A stretch of DNA of 7,568 nucleotides from contig WFMA01000205.1 in the NCBI GenBank assembly GCA_009177195.1, positions 17,938-25,505 of the forward strand, read 5' to 3'. Below are positions 1-4,861 of this stretch, piece after piece. Within the stretch, counting starts at the first letter, position 1. Every line of letters begins with the position of its first letter. This stretch comes from Bacteroidales bacterium (lineage in GTDB: Bacteria > Bacteroidota > Bacteroidia > Bacteroidales > Muribaculaceae). Below the pieces are notes generated by a model. The model worked only from the letters and a program-made list of their open reading frames with translations. It had not been told where the DNA came from and ran no database searches. The position numbers and the translations under genes are program-made.

Positions 1-19
1 CATCGCTTCAATCCAGCTT

Positions 20-1663
20 CTAATCATTCTTAATCTGTGAAATTTCAGGTTTTGGAGCGTCAAGGCGATCATCCTCAAGTCCGAAACAATTTATTATTGC
101 CTTGCGTATTCTCTCGGCTCCATGACCGTTGCCTCGCAAGATATCAATGATAGCATTAATATAGGCATCCTTGCTGGCAAGCCCGCACAATCCCGCCACA
201 TTAGACGACGGCAACATCGATTTCTGATTATACACCCTGAGTATCGAGGAATAGTCGCCCTGCGAAACATAGCGCTGGAACTCCCGGCAGAGATTCTCAT
301 AGAGTTGACGGGGACGAATCTCGTTAACAAGATTCTCAAGATGGCTCTCAAGCGCTGCGATATTGGGAAATTTCCCGTCAATGCGGCACTCGGTAAGGCG
401 CTTCACTCGATGGCGGGTGTGAAGCAGAGCCTGCTTGTGCAAATCAGCGCGGAACTGCCCTATGATCGACTTCCTTACGCTATCAAACACGCGATGTTCG
501 TTCTTGCCATGAGCCGACGCCACCGTGCGTATCACCTCCTCAAGCATCAGAATATTCTCAATCTCGGCGACTTCCGGAACATATATATTCCTGCCGCGCA
601 GATATTCCACCTCCTGACGGCTTCGACGGTCACGATCCACAATGCCGCGGCTGAGCAAATGATGAAGCGAATTTAGGTCATTGAATGTTCGCGTCGCCTC
701 GATTACCTTGTCACATCCTCCAAGCGACTTCACCGTATAGTCACGGAACACAAGCGGATACAGCTTCGCATCTATCGAATGCTTGGCATCCCCCTCGATG
801 AAAAGCATAGGCTTGCGAGCGCCCACGAGCGTCTTAAACATATCATCGCTGATACCGGCTTCGGGGGAAAGCACTACATAGTCCCAACGCTTGGAATCAA
901 AATAAAATTTCCTTACCCACACCACGCTGGCATTTTTGCGCGAAGAGAGAAATTCTATGTCATGAGTCGTGTAGATAAACTGGCAATCGGGACGCAATTG
1001 CTCAACCTTGTCCCATATAATCCCTGTGATACTCGGATGGAGGAACAGCCCCGGACTGTCGACAAACACCACTCCGTTTTCAGGAGCGAGAAGAGCCGCG
1101 CCGAAATAATACAACACTGCTTTTTCGCCGTCCGACAGCCGGAAGGATGAATAAGCCTTTTCATCGTCATCTTTCCTTGCGAAAAGCACTTCTCCTCTCA
1201 CTCGCTTCACCTTGTTATCGGGAAATATTTCAAGCCATGCCGATATCATCTTGTCAAGAAGACTCTGCGACGGCTCGTGATGACGGCGGTTCTTTTCCGA
1301 AACACTCTTGCTTTTAAGCAAATTGAGCATTTCGTAATATATCATTATCACCATCATGCGATCAAACTGGCTCACGATATCGTCCCTAAGAAAAGCGGCT
1401 TTCGACACCGCCTCTTCATAAAGCGTATCAATCGAATGAGGAAGTTTATCCACCTCATGCTTTATATACAGTGCGTTCAACGCCGAAATCCTGTAGGCGG
1501 AATCCGACATTTCCGAAATCAGCCGGTCAGTGAATCGAGTCTTTCCTGCGCCGTTAGCGCCTATTATTATAACATTCTCTCCCGAGGTGGGCAGAATGTC
1601 GCTCTGTCCGTTCCGCTGTGGTGGAAGTACAATCTCCATAGCCGTTGTTTTTATGTGTCGCAT
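20..1663 (-). CDS. AAA (ABC-type) ATPase fused to a DUF4435 TOPRIM-like domain; PARIS-like defence candidate
   Basis: 547 residues, complete, ending in TAG. The N-terminal half is an ABC-type ATPase of the AAA_15/AAA_21 kind: Walker A GANGAGKT (35-42), signature-like LSDGEK (176-181), Walker B strand GVVFVDSPG (197-205) and an H-switch TTHD (232-235). The catalytic Glu that usually follows the Walker B Asp is Ser203. The C-terminal half, from about 280, matches DUF4435: FIEGD (288-292), GIVDRDRR (340-347) with two TOPRIM-type acidic residues, and PEVAEIENILM (363-373). It has no signal peptide or membrane segment, so it is probably cytoplasmic. The ATPase plus DUF4435 combination is that of PARIS, where the AriA ATPase senses a phage protein and releases the AriB toxic nuclease; fused versions are known. 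Assigning this protein to PARIS is inference, and a housekeeping or OLD-like nuclease role is possible. The start is uncertain: Met9 (codon 1637-1639) may be the true one, because a -7-like box lies only 6 nt before Met1. It follows the DUF2156 gene after 77 nt on the same strand. Confidence 0.85.
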   Translation of the reverse strand: MRHIKTTAMEIVLPPQRNGQSDILPTSGENVIIIGANGAGKTRFTDRLISEMSDSAYRISALNALYIKHEVDKLPHSIDTLYEEAVSKAAFLRDDIVSQFDRMMVIMIYYEMLNLLKSKSVSEKNRRHHEPSQSLLDKMISAWLEIFPDNKVKRVRGEVLFARKDDDEKAYSSFRLSDGEKAVLYYFGAALLAPENGVVFVDSPGLFLHPSITGIIWDKVEQLRPDCQFIYTTHDIEFLSSRKNASVVWVRKFYFDSKRWDYVVLSPEAGISDDMFKTLVGARKPMLFIEGDAKHSIDAKLYPLVFRDYTVKSLGGCDKVIEATRTFNDLNSLHHLLSRGIVDRDRRSRQEVEYLRGRNIYVPEVAEIENILMLEEVIRTVASAHGKNEHRVFDSVRKSIIGQFRADLHKQALLHTRHRVKRLTECRIDGKFPNIAALESHLENLVNEIRPRQLYENLCREFQRYVSQGDYSSILRVYNQKSMLPSSNVAGLCGLASKDAYINAIIDILRGNGHGAERIRKAIINCFGLEDDRLDAPKPEISQIKND

Positions 1664-1669
1664 ACTACG

Positions 1670-1677
1670 TAAAGATA
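1670..1677 (-). promoter_or_regulatory. Possible -7 box (TATCTTTA) for the ATPase/DUF4435 gene
   Basis: On the minus strand TATCTTTA matches seven of eight positions, counting the free ones, of the Bacteroidetes -7 consensus TAnnTTTG. No TTTG is found at the expected distance upstream, so the call is weak. If it is real, transcription would begin at or next to Met1 (1661-1663). Translation would then be leaderless, or would start at Met9 behind an A-rich leader. Confidence 0.25.
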
Positions 1678-1711
1678 CATAAAAACTTTCACATAAATGC
1701 GAGTCAACCCC

Positions 1712-1723
1712 GTCAAATTTGAC
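1712..1723. other. 12-bp perfect palindrome GTCAAATTTGAC between the ATPase and DUF2156 genes
   Basis: A perfect 6+6 inverted repeat with no loop lies in the 77-nt spacer (1664-1740), 49 nt upstream of the ATPase/DUF4435 start. No T-run follows it in the minus direction (GGGG follows), so it is not a terminator of the DUF2156 gene. A palindrome of this size and position suits a dimeric repressor operator, but a 12-bp AT-rich palindrome could also be chance. Confidence 0.35.
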
Positions 1724-1740
1724 AAAGTCTAAGCAAGCCT

Positions 1741-2655
1741 CTATTTTTCTACCGAGAGATTGTATTTTTTCAGCAATGCCGCTGGGTGATACGACATCTT
1801 GGCTTTGCGCAGACCCTCGTCGCCAACATCCTCCTCGCGATTCACATAACGGATGCCATACTTGTCGCGCATTGCCGAGGCAAACAATTTATTTATCGTC
1901 TCGCCGGCGCCATTAACCCCATGGTCCATCTTTTCAATATGAACATAAAGAGTGTCGCCGATCACTTCCCCTATTGCAAATGCCACGATTCCGGCATCGG
2001 GAGTCCTCAAAACAGCGCCCTCAAATGGCAGCTTGTCATAATTATCCAGCACATTGAACACCTGCTGCCGTTCAATTTCGGCAGTCACATCCTTATCGTC
2101 ATGGCTCATGTGCAATCCACGATAAAAACGCTTCACGTCACCGATATTTCCCATCGTCAGCTCCTGCAGCTCATAGCCGGGATGCTCGGCGGCAAATCTA
2201 TTCACATGATTACGCTTCTTGCTATACTTATTTCCTTGAAGCGTCGCAAGATCATCAGCGTTATATAGATAATCTGCCCAGTCAGTAAGCTCCTCAATGC
2301 GGCATGCCCCGAGAGGATAGAAATCAGCCAGCCGGTCCTCAGGCACCGCCGAAAACATCACAGGCATCTTATTCTTCCGGCAATAGTCCACAATCATTCT
2401 GATTGATTCCTCCAACGGCATTTTCCCTATCGGCGCCGAGAACGCCGGAGTGCCCGTATCGTTCTCAGCCACCCCCTTGATGAATAGTGTGTCATCCACG
2501 ATTGCGTATTCATAGCGAAAATAGTCAGCCCACATCAGAATCCCCGCAACGGTATAGTCGCACGTGCGACTGCGGGACAATTCTAAAAATCCCTTTATAT
2601 CTGACACTGACTCCAGTGTTACAGGCTTAAATTGAATAGTTGTAACTGTATTCAT
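1741..2655 (-). CDS. DUF2156 (phosphatidylglycerol lysyltransferase C-terminal-like) protein
   Basis: 304 residues, the usual size for stand-alone bacterial DUF2156 proteins. The family has two GNAT-like folds and is related to the cytoplasmic aminoacyl-transfer domain of MprF. This protein lacks the membrane flippase and synthase segments of MprF. Recognisable family blocks are DYTVAGILMW (33-42), a basic GNKYSKKRNHVNRF block (141-154), and the hallmark NREEDVGDEGLRKAKMSYHP (272-291) near the end. The substrate is unknown; transfer of an aminoacyl group from tRNA to a lipid or other acceptor is only a family-based guess. The start is well supported: AAGGA (minus strand, 2663-2667) lies 7 nt before the ATG. 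It sits between the nuo operon and the ATPase/DUF4435 gene on the same strand. No clear terminator is visible in the 77 nt downstream, so read-through into the ATPase gene is possible. Confidence 0.85.
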   Translation of the reverse strand: MNTVTTIQFKPVTLESVSDIKGFLELSRSRTCDYTVAGILMWADYFRYEYAIVDDTLFIKGVAENDTGTPAFSAPIGKMPLEESIRMIVDYCRKNKMPVMFSAVPEDRLADFYPLGACRIEELTDWADYLYNADDLATLQGNKYSKKRNHVNRFAAEHPGYELQELTMGNIGDVKRFYRGLHMSHDDKDVTAEIERQQVFNVLDNYDKLPFEGAVLRTPDAGIVAFAIGEVIGDTLYVHIEKMDHGVNGAGETINKLFASAMRDKYGIRYVNREEDVGDEGLRKAKMSYHPAALLKKYNLSVEK

Positions 2656-2662
2656 AAAAACA

Positions 2663-2667
2663 TCCTT
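2663..2667 (-). promoter_or_regulatory. Shine-Dalgarno-like AAGGA of the DUF2156 gene
   Basis: AAGGA on the minus strand sits 7 nt upstream of the ATG at 2653-2655, inside a purine-rich run. The other genes in this window have A-rich leaders without such a motif, which is normal for Bacteroidetes. A real SD here is therefore notable and fixes the start. Confidence 0.5.
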
Positions 2668-2723
2668 TTTTCTTGGACTTTAATAAAATTCTCACCCTTT
2701 TTATAATATAATGGTTTATATCC

Positions 2724-2754
2724 CTTGTTTGTTTAATGGAATTTGTTAACTTTG
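2724..2754 (+). promoter_or_regulatory. Bacteroidetes-type promoter for a plus-strand transcript
   Basis: TAACTTTG (2747-2754) is a full match to the -7 consensus TAnnTTTG. CTTG (2724-2727), one mismatch from the -33 motif TTTG, lies 19 nt upstream, which is about the expected spacing. A perfect TTTG at 2728-2731 is spaced only 15 nt away. Transcription would start near 2759-2761 and run away from the DUF2156 gene, towards the small ORF at 2833 and the terminator at 3046-3083. The presence of that terminator on the same strand strengthens the call. Confidence 0.55.
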
Positions 2755-2780
2755 CCATGACTTTAAATTGACAACCATTT

Positions 2781-2813
2781 TTCCGCAATTTCTCATCCAC
2801 CATTAAAGCGGAA
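2781..2813 (+). other. Possible leader stem-loop upstream of the small ORF
   Basis: TTCCGC (2781-2786) pairs perfectly with GCGGAA (2808-2813) across a 21-nt loop. Flanking T's (2778-2780) and A's (2816-2822) could extend the stem around a bulge. It would lie in the 5' leader of the predicted plus-strand transcript, ending 19 nt before the ATG at 2833. Six pairs with a long loop is modest evidence. Confidence 0.3.
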
Positions 2814-2832
2814 GCAAAAAAGAAACAGCGCC

Positions 2833-2961
2833 ATGAAGATCATCATCTCCATGAATAGTTCATATTTGCCGGGTTTTTATTCCTTGAATAAAGACTTGCT
2901 TATGCGCATATTGCCTATCAGCAATCTGGATCACAGCCCGGTGCCATCAAAACAGGAATAA
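2833..2961 (+). CDS. Possible 42-residue small protein, function unknown
   Basis: The ATG at 2833 opens 42 codons ending in TAA. The product begins MKIIISMNSSYLPGFYSL and ends DHSPVPSKQE, with no cysteines, no recognisable domain and no clear transmembrane helix. The first residues are mildly hydrophobic after one Lys. An A-rich stretch (2816-2826) precedes the ATG, as is usual in Bacteroidetes. The ORF lies about 73 nt after a predicted start site and 85 nt before a good intrinsic terminator, which is the strongest reason to consider it. An ORF this short can occur by chance, and the transcript could instead be a non-coding RNA. I do not recognise the sequence. Confidence 0.35.
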   Translation: MKIIISMNSSYLPGFYSLNKDLLMRILPISNLDHSPVPSKQE

Positions 2962-2968
2962 ACTATAA

Positions 2969-3006
2969 CGGTCATTGAATTCATGATTTAATGAATTTAG
3001 CGACCG
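2969..3006 (+). other. Long stem-loop after the small ORF (16-position stem, 6-nt loop)
   Basis: CGGTCATTGAATTCAT (2969-2984) pairs with ATGAATTTAGCGACCG (2991-3006). Of 16 positions, 13 are Watson-Crick, two are G-U and one is an A-C mismatch, around the loop GATTTA. It starts 8 nt after the TAA of the small ORF. No T-run follows on either strand, so it is not a terminator by itself. It could be a structural part of an RNA, a processing or stability element, or a protein-binding site. Confidence 0.6.
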
Positions 3007-3045
3007 GTGAAGATATCGCACAATCAACATTCACTAATTTTTCCG

Positions 3046-3083
3046 GGGGAGTTTTAGTTGGGAAACTGAAACTCCCCATTTTT
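3046..3083 (+). terminator. Rho-independent terminator of the plus-strand unit
   Basis: GGGGAGTTTTAGTT (3046-3059) pairs with AACTGAAACTCCCC (3064-3077): 14 pairs with one T-G wobble, around a GGGA tetraloop. The stem is followed by ATTTTT (3078-3083). On the minus strand the stem is followed by A-rich sequence, so the terminator acts in the plus direction. No large plus-strand gene lies upstream in the window, which implies a small transcript starting near 2760. Confidence 0.8.
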
Positions 3084-3086
3084 CCG

Positions 3087-3200
3087 CTCAGTAGTGATTT
3101 CCCGGCAATAGATATTTCCGCATCAGTAAATAGGGTCAGTGAATGAGGTCAGTAGATATTTCCCGTCAGTGAATGGGGTCAGTAGATATTTCCGGTCAGC
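3087..3200. repeat. Short tandem repeat array with 30-nt unit (GTCAGT / GATATTTCC motifs)
   Basis: Positions 3135-3164 and 3165-3194 are two adjacent 30-nt units differing at two positions. GTCAGT starts at 3135, 3148, 3165 and 3178, with GTCAGC at 3195, giving alternating 13- and 17-nt spacing. GATATTTCC recurs at 3111, 3155 and 3185. Degenerate earlier copies lie at 3087-3104 and 3111-3134. The array starts just after the plus-strand terminator and runs up to the palindrome cluster. There are no spacers of unique sequence, so it is not a CRISPR array. Confidence 0.8.
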
Positions 3201-3299
3201 AAGCCTGAAAGGCTTACCCCTATGGATAACCCGGCACTACGAGCGAAGCGAGGTGTGCCGGGATCAACACTGCCCCGTCCCGCACTCTGCAAAGAGTGC
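3201..3299. repeat. Cluster of short palindromes, probable dispersed REP-like intergenic element
   Basis: Three hairpins occur in about 100 nt. AAGCCT/AGGCTT spans 3201-3215 with a GAA loop. CCCGGCAC (3230-3237) pairs with GTGCCGGG (3255-3262) around a GAGCGAAGCGAG core. GCACTCT/AGAGTGC spans 3282-3299 with a GCAA loop. The stretch is much richer in G+C than the DNA before it and has no good ORF of its own. Its position downstream of an operon and its stacked palindromes resemble dispersed intergenic elements of Bacteroidales. That it is multicopy is inference, since only one copy is visible here. Confidence 0.5.
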
Positions 3300-3311
3300 C
3301 CCCTGAACCCT

Positions 3312-3351
3312 CCAAAACACAAGAAGGGCGCGACTCGAAAGCCGCGCCCTT
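3312..3351 (-). terminator. Intrinsic terminator of the nuo operon
   Basis: On the minus strand AAGGGCGCG and CGCGCCCTT (plus coordinates 3343-3351 and 3324-3332) form a 9-bp perfect, GC-rich stem with a 10-nt loop. A T-rich tract, CTTGTGTTTTGG (3323-3312), follows. It begins 21 nt after the nuoN stop codon, so it fits the end of the nuo transcript. The T-tract is interrupted by G's, so termination may be incomplete. Confidence 0.7.
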
Positions 3352-3372
3352 TCATGATAGGTATTGCTATCT

Positions 3373-4851
3373 TCAATTAGCGAAGATGGTGAAAATATAT
3401 TCCGGGAAGAATTTAGTAGCCTGGATAAGGAAGTCATATATGCAGCTGGCAATACCGACGAGGATGATGCCTGCAACACACACAGTCATTCCAACTTTCT
3501 CTGACACCGCCGAAGTAAACGGCTCGATCACACACGGCTCCTGATTCTTAATGAACATCGCCTTCACAACGAGCAAGTAATAGTACAACGACACTATAGT
3601 ATTGATCAATGCGATCAACACCAGGATATACAGTGCCGGCGTTCCGGGCTGAACAGCAGCCGAGAAGATGAAGAACTTGCTGAAGAAACCCGCAAACGGA
3701 GGAATACCGGCGAGCGAGAACATCGCCAGCATCATAGTGAATGCAAGTTTCGGATTGGTTGAATAAAGATTGTTATAAGAATCCATGTCCACCTTTCCGG
3801 TCTTGTTTTCTATAGCCTGGATCACGCCGAATGCGGCAAGATTGGAGAAAATATAGACGAGGACATAGAACATGAGCGAGCCAAGTCCCAAAGAACTGCC
3901 AGCAATCACGCCAAGCATGATATAACCTGCCTGAGAGATTGACGAGAAAGCGAGGAAGCGTTTCAGGTTCTTCTGACGAAGAGCGAAGAGGTTACCCACT
4001 GTGATAGTCAAGATGATCAGAGCATAGAGCATCCACTCCCATATTTCGCCATAGAACGGTCCAAATACCTGAACCATGATTACGAAAAACGAGAATGCAG
4101 CCGCGCCCTTTGAAATCACCGACAGATAGGATGTGACCGGAGTTGGAGCCCCTTGATAAACGTCGGCTGTCCAAAGATGGAACGGAACCAACGACAGCTT
4201 GAATCCCATACCGGCGATAACAAAAGCTATCGCAACAATGAGAAGAGCGCCGCCCTGAGTCATCGCCGATGCGATATCGGAAAAATAAAGCGTGCCCGAC
4301 AAACCGTAGACAAAGCTCAACCCCATCAGGAATATTGCCGACGAGAACACGGCTGTAAGGATATATTTCGCTGCGGCTTCATGGCTCTCATAATGCTTCT
4401 TATCGAAGGCTACAAGAGCGGCAAGAGGAAGCGACGCGGTTTCAAGTCCGATAATGAACAGCAGGAAGTGGCGTGCCGAAATCATGAAATACATGCCGAG
4501 CAACGTCATCAGCAGCAATTCATAGAACTCGCCGCGGCGAATGCGGGTATAATCGCTGTCAGCCCATTGCATTGCCTGAATCAGAACAATCAGAACACCG
4601 ATATTGAGAATATTCTTTATCGAACCCATCACCGGCGATGTGGCATACATGCCTCCGAATGCCGAAGAGGTCTGACTGAACCAAGGCTGAACAAAACCGA
4701 GCAATGTCACCAGCGCGAAACCGCAGATTGCCAGATAAGACACACCTTTGGATTTAGTAGTATCGCTGAATGTATCGTAAAGGAAGACCAATAAGATCAG
4801 AACGAGAAGTCCAATCTCTTGATGCATTACCAAAAACTGAGAATAATCCAT
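3373..4851 (-). CDS. nuoN: NADH-quinone oxidoreductase (complex I) subunit N
   Basis: 492 residues, close to the roughly 485 of E. coli NuoN, with about 14 predicted membrane helices. It is one of three Mrp-antiporter-like subunits that move protons across the cytoplasmic membrane when complex I reduces quinone. Conserved pumping residues are in place: Glu137 in GLETASLPL, Lys162 in AAKYIL, Lys218 in GFKLSLVPFHLWTADVYQGAP, Lys248 in ISKGAAAF, and Lys392 in AGIPPFAGFFSKFFIF (TM12). The LVPFHLWTADVYQGAPTPV block (220-238) is typical of subunit N rather than L or M. The ATG lies 10 nt after the nuoM stop. The leader is A/T-rich with a doubled AAGATAT and no Shine-Dalgarno, as usual in Bacteroidetes. 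It is the last gene of the operon and is followed by a hairpin terminator. Confidence 0.97.
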   Translation of the reverse strand: MDYSQFLVMHQEIGLLVLILLVFLYDTFSDTTKSKGVSYLAICGFALVTLLGFVQPWFSQTSSAFGGMYATSPVMGSIKNILNIGVLIVLIQAMQWADSDYTRIRRGEFYELLLMTLLGMYFMISARHFLLFIIGLETASLPLAALVAFDKKHYESHEAAAKYILTAVFSSAIFLMGLSFVYGLSGTLYFSDIASAMTQGGALLIVAIAFVIAGMGFKLSLVPFHLWTADVYQGAPTPVTSYLSVISKGAAAFSFFVIMVQVFGPFYGEIWEWMLYALIILTITVGNLFALRQKNLKRFLAFSSISQAGYIMLGVIAGSSLGLGSLMFYVLVYIFSNLAAFGVIQAIENKTGKVDMDSYNNLYSTNPKLAFTMMLAMFSLAGIPPFAGFFSKFFIFSAAVQPGTPALYILVLIALINTIVSLYYYLLVVKAMFIKNQEPCVIEPFTSAVSEKVGMTVCVAGIILVGIASCIYDFLIQATKFFPEYIFTIFAN

Positions 4852-4861
4852 ATCTTATATC

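Noticed and set aside
122..676. 184-codon open frame on the plus strand
   Set aside because: It lies antisense inside the ATPase/DUF4435 gene, whose motifs are clear, and its translation shows no recognisable domain.
1712..1723. Terminator of the DUF2156 gene at the 12-bp palindrome
   Set aside because: It has no loop, is AT-rich and is followed by GGGG rather than a T-run in the minus direction.
3087..3200. CRISPR array
   Set aside because: The repeats are directly adjacent with no unique spacers, and no cas gene is visible.
3179..3479. Short minus-strand open frames (65 and 71 codons) around the palindrome cluster
   Set aside because: They run through hairpins, the nuo terminator and the start of nuoN in the wrong frame. 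Their low-complexity Arg/Gly/Ser-rich products are typical of translated repeat elements.
4153..4794. 213-codon plus-strand open frame opposite nuoN
   Set aside because: It is antisense to a well-conserved gene and its translation is rich in Arg, Gln, Glu and His, as expected from the complement of a membrane-protein gene.
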